Positions 6,768 through 12,641 of a stretch of 12,641 nucleotides of DNA are shown one piece after another. The position numbers were made by a program, and so were the translations under genes. The stretch's first letter is position 1. Every line of letters begins with the position of its first letter. The stretch is from Dehalococcoidia bacterium UBA5748. Its GTDB lineage: Bacteria > Chloroflexota > Dehalococcoidia > Dehalococcoidales > UBA5627. A model generated the notes under the pieces. It did no database searches. It was not told the DNA's origin and saw only the letters and a program-made list of their open reading frames with translations. The stretch covers positions 1-12,641 of the forward strand of contig DIFM01000040.1 in the NCBI GenBank assembly GCA_002419135.1. Direction: 5' to 3'.

Positions 6768-7401
6768 ACTTGCAGATAAACTGGATACAATTTCCGGAAT
6801 AATCAGAACAGATTTTTCCGAGAAAGACGCTGCCCGAGAGAAATCAATCCCTCTTTGCCGTGAAGCTATCCGTTACTGCGGAAACGCCATCAGAGCGATA
6901 CACAGACAGGAATTCGATAAGGCAAAGGACATGTTGCAAACCGCAAAAACATTGCTGACAGAAGCTGAAAATGCTATCAGCAATTGCAGCGAACTCAGAA
7001 ACACCGGATTTCTACACGATGCCCAGAAAGAATTGGCGGAAGGTTACGCAACCTATGCCCTGATAACAGGAGGGAAACTACCTACACCCGATGAACTCGG
7101 CGTAGATTATGCCGCTTATCTAAACGGACTGGGAGAAGCAGTCGGTGAACTGAGGAGATACCTCCTCGACGGGCTCAGAAAAGGTGATCAGTCGCGCGGA
7201 GAAGAACTGCTGGAAGCTATGGACGATATCTACAATACACTGGTCACTATAGATTTCCCGGATGCCATTACCGGCGGACTGCGACGCACCACCGATAATT
7301 TCCGCGGTGTGCTTGAAAAAACGCGCAGCGATTTAACTTTGATGATAAGGCAAAAAAGCCTTGAAAATAAATTAGAAAAATATAACGAAAGGAGAGTTTA
7401 A
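6760..7401 (+). CDS. Translin-family protein
   Basis: A 213-residue, largely alpha-helical protein resembling translin/TRAX. The recognisable blocks are the N-terminal helix with CREAIRYCGNAIRAIHRQEFDKA, then GFLHDAQKELAEGYATYALITG, PTPDELGVDYAAYLNGLGEAVGELRR, the LLEAMDDIYNTL helix and the TGGLRRTTDNFRGVLEKTRSDLT end. Eukaryotic translin-TRAX (C3PO) is an RNA/DNA-binding octamer whose TRAX subunit is an endoribonuclease using an ExxE pair and an Asp; here E91 and E94 form an ExxE pair and D155/D156 lie in the later helix, so metal-dependent RNase activity is possible but unproven. Related bacterial proteins are sometimes labelled haloacid dehalogenase, for which I see no DxD motif. It overlaps thiE by eight bases and ends one base before hppA, whose ribosome site lies inside its 3' end. 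Confidence 0.88.
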   Translation: MSELADKLDTISGIIRTDFSEKDAAREKSIPLCREAIRYCGNAIRAIHRQEFDKAKDMLQTAKTLLTEAENAISNCSELRNTGFLHDAQKELAEGYATYALITGGKLPTPDELGVDYAAYLNGLGEAVGELRRYLLDGLRKGDQSRGEELLEAMDDIYNTLVTIDFPDAITGGLRRTTDNFRGVLEKTRSDLTLMIRQKSLENKLEKYNERRV

Positions 7402-7402
7402 T

Positions 7403-9442
7403 TTGAATCTATTTTTAGTAATCCTATCTGGAGTAGTGGGTTTGGCTGTTGCCGGATTCCTGGCATATTACGTGTTGAAACAGCCTCAGGGCTCCCAAAA
7501 AGTAAGGGAAATTTCAGCCGCCATTAAAGAGGGGGCGCTGGCATTCCTGGGAAGAGAGTACCGCACCATGGCAATCGTTATTGTTATAGTTGCCATAGTA
7601 CTCGCCGTTGTTCCCGCTTTGGGTTGGCAGGTCTCTGCCGCCTTCATTTTCGGAGCAATCTGTTCGGGGCTTGCCGGCTTTGTCGGTATGAGTATCGCCA
7701 TTAGGGCTAACTCAAGAACCGCCGCAGCAGCGGAACAGAGCCTGAATCACGGCTTGCGTGTTTCTTTCAGAAGCGGTGCCGTGATGGGTTTATCGGTAGT
7801 CAGTATCGGCATACTCGGTTTAAGTATTCTTTATCTTGTTTTCGGCGCCGATGCCAACTTCCTGGCAATCATTCCGGGCTACGGCTTCGGAGCCTCTTCT
7901 GTAGCCATATTTGCCAGAATCGGAGGAGGTATCTTTACCAAAGCAGCGGATACCGGCGCCGATATTGTCGGCAAGGTTGAAAAAGGTATTCCCGAAGACG
8001 ACCATCGCAATGCCGCCGTTGTAGCCGATTTTGTCGGTGATAATGTCGGCGATGTTGCCGGTATGGGCGCCGACCTCTTCGAATCATATGTAGATTCGAT
8101 TATTGCCACCATGACACTCGGTATGATAGCCGTCTTCTCAACGTCGCTCGGTATATCGCTCGTTCCCGATACTGAAACGGCATGGTTCCTGCCGCTTCTG
8201 GTAGCTGCCGGAGGTATTTTGGCCTCAATTATCGGTATTTTTGTAATCAGGGTCGGCGAAAAGCTTCAAATGAAAGCATTGTTGAATGCGCTCCGCAAAG
8301 GCACCTTTGTCGCTACGATTTTATCGGGTATTTTCGCCTTTTTGGTTGTTTACTTCATGGATGCCAGTATGAACGTCTTTTGGGCGATTCTGACCGGCCT
8401 CATTGCCGGTGTTTTGATCGGTGAAAGCACCAACTATTACACTTCTTATGTTTACAAACCTACCCTTGAGATTTCTAAGGCATCACAGACCGGAGCCGGA
8501 ACCAATATCGTCAGCGGTTTCGCCAATGGTTTAATGAGCACTCTTATTCCTATTGTCATTATTGTCATAGCTATTTTAGTTGCCTATGAATTCGGCGATA
8601 TGTACGGTATTGCCATCGCCGGAGTCGGTATGCTGGCAACGCTGGGTATTCAGGACGCCACAGATGCTTACGGCCCGGTTGCGGATAATGCCGGCGGTAT
8701 CGTTGAAATGTCAGGGTTGCCTGAAGAAATCAGGAACAGAACCGATGCCCTGGATTCGCTCGGCAACACCACTGCCGCAACGGGCAAGGGTTATGCTATC
8801 GGCGCCGCCGGACTTACTGCGCTGGCTCTGCTCTTTTCTTATACACAGGCAGTCGGCATTGAAGCTTCAGAAATCAGCCTGCTCGACCCGCATGTCATTG
8901 CCGGTCTCTTCCTCGGCGGTTTATTACCGGCTGTTTTCTGCGCTTTGACATTAAAATCTGTCGGTAGGTCCAGTTTCTCTATCGTTAACGAAGTCCGCCG
9001 CCAGTTTAAAGAAATGCCCGGAATTATGGACAATACCGAAAAACCGGATTATGCCAAATGCGTCGATATCTGTACCAGGGATTCCATCAAGGAAATGATT
9101 CTACCGGGTGTTATCACGATTCTTTCCCCGGTTGTTATCGGTCTGGTACTCGGACCGGTAGCCCTGGGCGCATTCCTTATCGGCGCCATTATAACCGGCC
9201 TTGTACTGGCTATTACTTTTGCCAATGCCGGCGGTTCATGGGATAACGCCAAGAAATGGGTGGAAACCGGAGCTTACGGCGGCAAGGGTTCCGATGCCCA
9301 CAAAGCAGCCGTTGTCGGCGATACTGTGGGAGACCCGATGAAAGACACATCAGGTCCTTCCTTGAACATCATGATTAAGTTGACCTCGATCATCGCTCTG
9401 GTCATCGCGCCGATTCTGGTCGATTTCACAGGGCTTTTATAA
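7403..9442 (+). CDS. hppA: K+-dependent membrane-bound ion-pumping pyrophosphatase
   Basis: A 679-residue integral membrane protein (about 16 helices) that couples PPi hydrolysis to H+ and/or Na+ export. The substrate-site signature is DTGADIVGKVE at 183-193, followed by EDDHRNAAVVADFVGDNVGDVAGMGADLF; the C-terminal site is GDTVGDPMKDTSGPSLN. The K+ diagnostic segment reads GNTTAATGKG (454-463), with A458 and G461 where K+-independent enzymes carry Lys and Thr, so this is the K+-dependent class. The gate helix reads LFESYVDS, with E227 at the position used by Na+-pumping types and D231 where plant-type H+ pumps have Glu, so the pumped ion cannot be settled from sequence alone. It starts at TTG with AAAGGAGAG (7388-7396) located in the end of the preceding gene. 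Confidence 0.96.
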   Translation: MNLFLVILSGVVGLAVAGFLAYYVLKQPQGSQKVREISAAIKEGALAFLGREYRTMAIVIVIVAIVLAVVPALGWQVSAAFIFGAICSGLAGFVGMSIAIRANSRTAAAAEQSLNHGLRVSFRSGAVMGLSVVSIGILGLSILYLVFGADANFLAIIPGYGFGASSVAIFARIGGGIFTKAADTGADIVGKVEKGIPEDDHRNAAVVADFVGDNVGDVAGMGADLFESYVDSIIATMTLGMIAVFSTSLGISLVPDTETAWFLPLLVAAGGILASIIGIFVIRVGEKLQMKALLNALRKGTFVATILSGIFAFLVVYFMDASMNVFWAILTGLIAGVLIGESTNYYTSYVYKPTLEISKASQTGAGTNIVSGFANGLMSTLIPIVIIVIAILVAYEFGDMYGIAIAGVGMLATLGIQDATDAYGPVADNAGGIVEMSGLPEEIRNRTDALDSLGNTTAATGKGYAIGAAGLTALALLFSYTQAVGIEASEISLLDPHVIAGLFLGGLLPAVFCALTLKSVGRSSFSIVNEVRRQFKEMPGIMDNTEKPDYAKCVDICTRDSIKEMILPGVITILSPVVIGLVLGPVALGAFLIGAIITGLVLAITFANAGGSWDNAKKWVETGAYGGKGSDAHKAAVVGDTVGDPMKDTSGPSLNIMIKLTSIIALVIAPILVDFTGLL

Positions 9443-9446
9443 GAAT

Positions 9447-10070
9447 CTAAGTTAAAAAAGGATTACCCCGGCGCTCGGCTCCGATAGTAGTTTTCGGTCC
9501 GTGCCCGGGGTAAACTATTGTTGCATCATCAAGCGTCAATAACTTTGTCTTGATACTTTTTATTATTGTATTGTAATCACCGCCGGCCCTCGGCAAATCG
9601 GTTCTGCCGATACTGCCGTTAAAAAGGGTGTCCCCGCTGAATAAAACTCCCTCGCCGAAAAGGCAGATACCGCCCCGTGAATGGCCCGGCGTATGAATAA
9701 CCTTAAACTTCAGTTCACCGATTTTCAATATATCCCCGTCATTAAGCAGAATATCCGGTTCGTTTACGGGATTGCATTCAATTCCAAACATGTCACACAA
9801 GCCTTCATCTTTCATTAAAGAGATATCATCGGCATGGATGGCAATGTCGGCATCCGTAGCCGCTTTCAATTCATTGGCAGCCCCGATATGGTCTCCGTGT
9901 CCGTGAGTTAATACAATCGTTTTTATTTGCAGACCGAGGTTGCGGATTTCCGAAATAATCCTGCCGGCATCACCGCCGGGGTCGATAACCATGCCTGTTT
10001 TTCCCTTTTCACAACCGACGATATAACAATTTGCACATAAAGGTCCAACCTCCAGAGACTTCAATATCAT
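9447..10070 (-). CDS. Metallo-beta-lactamase-fold hydrolase, glyoxalase II-like
   Basis: A 207-residue cytoplasmic hydrolase of the MBL superfamily with the full dinuclear metal site: THGHGDH (H56, H58, D60, H61), H130 in HTPGHSRGG, D147 in LFSGDTLF, and H190 in VYPGHGPKT. The N-terminus (LEVGPLCANCYIVG) and the SIGRTDLP segment are typical of the YcbL/glyoxalase II-like branch, which hydrolyses S-acyl-glutathione-type or related thioesters; without a partner gene the substrate remains open. It is the only minus-strand gene here: its stop lies four bases from the hppA stop (convergent), and it is divergently transcribed from resB. The start ATG (10068-10070) has AAGGAGG at 10081-10087 on the minus strand. 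No obvious terminator separates it from hppA. Confidence 0.92.
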   Translation of the reverse strand: MILKSLEVGPLCANCYIVGCEKGKTGMVIDPGGDAGRIISEIRNLGLQIKTIVLTHGHGDHIGAANELKAATDADIAIHADDISLMKDEGLCDMFGIECNPVNEPDILLNDGDILKIGELKFKVIHTPGHSRGGICLFGEGVLFSGDTLFNGSIGRTDLPRAGGDYNTIIKSIKTKLLTLDDATIVYPGHGPKTTIGAERRGNPFLT

Positions 10071-10106
10071 GTTTCTTTCTCCTCCTTACGCTCACTTTAT
10101 TATTCT

Positions 10107-10135
10107 ATTCTAACATCAGGTTATACAGGTAACAA
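10107..10135 (-). promoter_or_regulatory. Predicted promoter of the MBL-fold hydrolase gene
   Basis: Read on the minus strand, TTGTTA (10130-10135) and TAGAAT (10107-10112) are separated by 17 bases, a 4/6 and 5/6 match to the sigma-70 consensus. Transcription would start near 10100, giving a leader of about 30 bases that contains the AAGGAGG ribosome site. Confidence 0.5.
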
Positions 10136-10153
10136 ATTAAAAATGTAATATAA

Positions 10154-10182
10154 TTGCAAATAAAGATTATGAATGGTATAAA
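10154..10182 (+). promoter_or_regulatory. Predicted promoter of resB-resC, possibly giving a leaderless mRNA
   Basis: TTGCAA (10154-10159) and TATAAA (10177-10182) are 17 bases apart. The expected transcription start, about seven bases past the -10, falls at or next to the resB ATG (10189). No Shine-Dalgarno is visible before that ATG, which agrees with leaderless initiation. This is pattern matching only. Confidence 0.4.
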
Positions 10183-10188
10183 TAATAA

Positions 10189-11535
10189 ATGGCTAAAATC
10201 ATAAATGATTCCAATAATAATCCTGCTAAAAACCCGCTAACCAAAGCATTTAATTGGATTTGGCGACTTTTCAGTTCGGCAAAACTGGCTATCGCGCTCA
10301 TACTGCTAATTACAGTTTTAAGTGTTATTGGTATATTTACCTCCGTTGAGCTATTCTCATCATGGTATTTTGTTGCTGCCGGCACCCTTTTAATGCTGAA
10401 TATCTTAATATGCAATATCAACCGCTGGAAAGGTATTCAAAAAAGCCTGAAGGGCGGTCAAATAAAACAATCAGAAAACTTTTTCGAAGGGAAAGATAAG
10501 ACAGCGGGGATCAAAGATTTCCAATATGATGCCTCACAGGTACTGGAAGCGGCAAAATCAACGCTTCAAAAACGGGGCTACCGGTTGCGTTTTGAAGACG
10601 ATGCCGGCAATACTTATATTGCAGCGGATAAAAACAGGTTCTTTATACTCGGCACATATCTCAGCCACCTAAGCATCATCCTTTTAGTACTGGCTTACAT
10701 CATCGGCAGCACATTCGGTTTCCGCGAGTCCGGGTTCATCGTTGTCGAAGGCGAAACGAAAGAAGTAGGCTATGATACCGGTTTATCTCTGAATCTAATT
10801 TCATTCACCGATTCATACTATGAGGACGGAACTCCGTCGGATTATCGCAGCGATGTAGTTATATATAAAAACGGAGTTGAAGTTACCCAAACTGCAATTA
10901 GAGTCAACCATCCGTTAACTTATGAGGGGATACGCTTTTACCAGTCCTTTTTCGGACCCGCAGCCGCTGTAGAGGTAACAAAAAACGATGAGATAGTATT
11001 CTCAGGGAAAGTAGCCTTTTATAGCAGTTTCGGCAGTTACGGATATTACCGTAATATTGGTTTTATTGATATAGATGAATCGAAACTATCACTTGCCATT
11101 ATTACTCCCTCTTTCAACACACCGGACCCGATGATACCGGATGGACAACTGGCGGTTTTAGCCTATAAAGACGGGGTAGAACTGGGAGTTAATATACTGG
11201 AGAAAATGATTCCCCTTGAAATAGAGGATGTCGCGCTTACTTATCTTTCCGATTTACAGTATTCGGGATTTCAGGTTAAGAATGACCCTGCAAATGCGCT
11301 GGTATGGATTGCCTGCTCACTGTTTATTGTCGGTTTGGCAATGGTATTTTACTTCCCGCACAGGCAGATATGGCTGCTAATAAAAAACACATCCCCGGGA
11401 AATAGCAGATTATTCGTCAGATTTATGGCTTTAAAAGCTTTTAACACTACAGCTACTTTACAGGAACTGGTATCAGAAATAGAAATCCGGTTAAATGACG
11501 ATAACAGCAATAAACGAGGAGTTCATTATGGATAA
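10189..11535 (+). CDS. resB: Cytochrome c biogenesis protein ResB (Ccs1)
   Basis: A 448-residue membrane protein of the System II cytochrome c maturation pathway, where ResB and ResC form the haem-export and haem-apocytochrome ligation complex. The layout fits: TM1 at ~31-50 (SSAKLAIALILLITVLSVIGIF), TM2 ~58-77 (WYFVAAGTLLMLNILICNINRW), TM3 ~152-175 with H160 (TYLSHLSIILLVLAYIIGSTFGF), a large extracytoplasmic domain ~180-365 including the family's IRVNHPLTYEGIRFYQSFFGPA motif, and TM4 ~370-389 followed by YFPHRQIW with H391. The last helix is followed by a cytoplasmic tail. There is no Shine-Dalgarno before the ATG at 10189, and earlier in-frame starts are not supported. The 3' end overlaps resC by eight bases. 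Confidence 0.92.
   Translation: MAKIINDSNNNPAKNPLTKAFNWIWRLFSSAKLAIALILLITVLSVIGIFTSVELFSSWYFVAAGTLLMLNILICNINRWKGIQKSLKGGQIKQSENFFEGKDKTAGIKDFQYDASQVLEAAKSTLQKRGYRLRFEDDAGNTYIAADKNRFFILGTYLSHLSIILLVLAYIIGSTFGFRESGFIVVEGETKEVGYDTGLSLNLISFTDSYYEDGTPSDYRSDVVIYKNGVEVTQTAIRVNHPLTYEGIRFYQSFFGPAAAVEVTKNDEIVFSGKVAFYSSFGSYGYYRNIGFIDIDESKLSLAIITPSFNTPDPMIPDGQLAVLAYKDGVELGVNILEKMIPLEIEDVALTYLSDLQYSGFQVKNDPANALVWIACSLFIVGLAMVFYFPHRQIWLLIKNTSPGNSRLFVRFMALKAFNTTATLQELVSEIEIRLNDDNSNKRGVHYG
11516..11521 (+). promoter_or_regulatory. Shine-Dalgarno site deciding the resC start
   Basis: GAGGAG lies six bases before the ATG at 11528. This favours 11528 over the in-frame ATG at 11495, which has no ribosome site and would lie deeper in resB. 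Confidence 0.8.
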
Positions 11536-12379
11536 CATCGAGACTATTTCATTGGTATTCTCTATAATAGGAATAATACTCTCCATTGTTTTTTACATGA
11601 TAGCCTTTATCAGAAAACGAAGCCAAACTTCGAACCATGAAGGTACAACGTCTAAGAATAACGTCTCCGTTAAATCATGGTTTGATATAACGGCAAACAT
11701 CACCGTAGTAATTGCTATTATTTTTATCACTGTTGCTATGATAAGCAGAGCTATCGAAACAGGACACGGCCCGTTTTCAAATATGTATGAATTTGCTCTG
11801 GCTTTCTCCTGGGGCATAATACTTGCCGGCTTTGTTTTTCACTTGAAGTATAAAACCGGTTCGGTATTAAATATCAGTTTGATAATCGCCCTGCTACTTC
11901 TTATCTTCGCCAGGGTTCAGTACACGCCGCCTAACAACCTTATGCCTGCCTTACAACAAAGCGCCCTGCTTTCGGCACATGTTGCTTCAGCGGTAGTTGC
12001 ATACGGAACACTGACAATCGGATTTGTAGCGGCTGTTTTATACCTGATTCAGAACAAATATAACTTAAATTGGCTGCCGGAGCTGGAAGTGCTGGATAAC
12101 ATTACATATAAATCGGTTATTATCGGTTTTCCTTTCTTAACACTGCTGATTATACTGGGTGCCCTGTGGGCAGATATCGCCTGGGGCAGATACTGGGGCT
12201 GGGACCCTAAAGAAACTGCCAGTTTGGTTACCTGGTTGATATATGCAGCGTATATGCACACCAGATTGCTAAAAGGATGGAAAGGGGTTCGTGCCAGCAT
12301 ACTGCTTATAGCCGGATTTCTGGCAATTGCGTTTACCTTCTTCGGTAATTATATTTTCAGCGGATTGCACAGTTATTAA
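11528..12379 (+). CDS. resC: Cytochrome c biogenesis protein ResC/CcsA
   Basis: A 283-residue multi-pass membrane protein of the haem-handling CcsA/ResC family, partner of ResB. The tryptophan-rich WWD motif is intact: WADIAWGRYWGWDPKETASLV (W214 to about V234), the external haem-binding element. The conserved histidines thought to relay or ligate haem are visible: H80 in GHGPFSNMYEF, H151 in LLSAHVASAVVAYG, H244 in YMHTRLLKGW, and H281 in the C-terminal SGLHSY. About eight hydrophobic helices are present. The chosen start at 11528 (MDNIETISLV) has GAGGAG six bases upstream; the ATG at 11495 would add eleven polar residues. It overlaps resB by eight bases, so the pair is translationally coupled. 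The thiol-redox partners (CcdA, ResA) and any cytochrome c apoprotein are not in this window. Confidence 0.94.
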   Translation: MDNIETISLVFSIIGIILSIVFYMIAFIRKRSQTSNHEGTTSKNNVSVKSWFDITANITVVIAIIFITVAMISRAIETGHGPFSNMYEFALAFSWGIILAGFVFHLKYKTGSVLNISLIIALLLLIFARVQYTPPNNLMPALQQSALLSAHVASAVVAYGTLTIGFVAAVLYLIQNKYNLNWLPELEVLDNITYKSVIIGFPFLTLLIILGALWADIAWGRYWGWDPKETASLVTWLIYAAYMHTRLLKGWKGVRASILLIAGFLAIAFTFFGNYIFSGLHSY

Positions 12380-12429
12380 AATTATAACATTATTGTTATT
12401 TAGCTACTGTAACAAATTATGTTATTAGT

Positions 12430-12458
12430 TTGCGCATTATATGGTATTTTGCTAAACT
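12430..12458 (+). promoter_or_regulatory. Possible promoter of the tRNA-Lys gene
   Basis: TTGCGC (12430-12435) and TAAACT (12453-12458) are spaced by 17 bases, and the expected start near 12465 is five bases before the tRNA. The hexamers match the consensus only at 3/6 and 4/6. Confidence 0.35.
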
Positions 12459-12469
12459 AGTATCTGCGC

Positions 12470-12542
12470 GGGCCGTTAGCTCAGTTGGTAGAGCACCTGA
12501 CTTTTAATCAGGGTGTCACAGGTTCGAGACCTGTACGGCCTA
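12470..12542 (+). tRNA. tRNA-Lys (anticodon TTT)
   Basis: A complete 73-base cloverleaf. The acceptor stem GGGCCGT (12470-12476) pairs with ACGGCCT (12535-12541), closed by a G1-U72 wobble; the discriminator is A12542. The D arm is GCTC AGTTGGTA GAGC; the anticodon stem CCTGA/TCAGG encloses the loop CTTTTAA (12501-12507) with anticodon TTT at 12503-12505; the T arm is ACAGG-TTCGAGA-CCTGT. The 3' CCA is not encoded (CAT follows), so it must be added after transcription. U34 of this tRNA is the expected substrate of the MnmA encoded at 2497-3537. Confidence 0.97.
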
Positions 12543-12559
12543 CATCGTAACTCCTCGTT

Positions 12560-12581
12560 TTTTGCTAACATTTTGCTAACA
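12560..12581. repeat. Exact tandem 11-base repeat downstream of tRNA-Lys
   Basis: TTTTGCTAACA occurs twice without a gap (12560-12570 and 12571-12581), 17 bases past the tRNA 3' end. Its first nine bases also occur upstream of the tRNA at 12447-12455. Tandem copies of this kind beside a tRNA could be integrase binding sites, but no integrase is visible before the window ends. Confidence 0.6.
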
Positions 12582-12641
12582 AACCTTCCTATTTCATTGC
12601 TTTTTATATTCTACTTGAATAAACTTCCCACGACCTTACGG

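Noticed and set aside
6760..7401. Haloacid dehalogenase function for the translin-like gene
   Set aside because: The DxDxT nucleophile motif of HAD enzymes is absent; the helical blocks match translin instead.
9430..9470. A bidirectional terminator between hppA and the convergent MBL gene
   Set aside because: The stops are only four bases apart and no GC-rich stem with flanking A- and T-runs is visible; the A-run at 9454-9459 lies inside the MBL coding end without a stem.
10129..12419. The 11-base string GTAACAAATTA shared between the resB upstream region (10129-10139) and the gap before tRNA-Lys (12409-12419)
   Set aside because: Shared AT-rich 11-mers are expected by chance in a window of this size, and the two copies sit in different promoter contexts.
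12543..12641. The C-terminus of a minus-strand integrase entering from the right edge
   Set aside because: Short open stretches exist in all three minus frames, but each is under 20 residues before the window edge and none shows an integrase motif, so it cannot be called.

Overview
The window is a chromosomal stretch dominated by core genes, with short intergenic gaps, ATGA-type overlaps and clear Shine-Dalgarno sites. At least four of the eleven complete genes appear to start at TTG. The gene set suggests an anaerobic or facultative bacterium of the Chloroflexota, most likely class Dehalococcoidia: an AAA/R3H (Ycf45-like) protein next to tmk and mnmA, a bacterial translin-like protein, a ThiD2-ThiE fusion, a K+-dependent membrane pyrophosphatase, and ResB/ResC cytochrome c assembly proteins. 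This placement is an inference from gene content and protein style; no rRNA or marker alignment was possible.

Layout. Bases 1-218 are the 3' end of pdxS (vitamin B6 synthesis). Then come a tightly packed plus-strand run: an AAA/R3H nucleic-acid-binding ATPase (237-1775), thymidylate kinase tmk (1778-2500) and tRNA 2-thiouridylase mnmA (2497-3537). A lone nucleotidyltransferase (3581-4303) follows, and then rnhB (4378-5010) overlapping a YraN-family protein (5007-5375). Bases 5376-5699 are non-coding and hold decayed dispersed palindromic repeats, including a three-unit degenerate 23-base tandem array. Next is a second plus-strand run: ThiD2-ThiE fusion (5700-6767), translin-family protein (6760-7401) and membrane pyrophosphatase hppA (7403-9442). 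A minus-strand metallo-beta-lactamase-fold hydrolase (9447-10070) converges on hppA and diverges from resB. The plus-strand resB-resC pair (10189-11535, 11528-12379) encodes a System II cytochrome c haem-delivery complex. A tRNA-Lys(TTT) gene (12470-12542) is followed at once by an exact tandem 11-base repeat that may mark an integrase attachment site.

Functional themes. Cofactor synthesis (PdxS, ThiD2-ThiE), nucleotide and nucleic-acid metabolism (Tmk, RNase HII, AAA/R3H, translin-like), tRNA modification (MnmA, whose usual substrates include the tRNA-Lys(UUU) encoded here) and membrane energetics (ion-pumping pyrophosphatase, cytochrome c maturation). I see no prophage, CRISPR array or complete insertion sequence. 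The less ordinary parts are the repeat-filled gap, the translin-like gene sandwiched between thiE and hppA, the acidic-residue pattern of the pyrophosphatase ion gate, the candidate leaderless promoter of resB and the repeat beside the tRNA.
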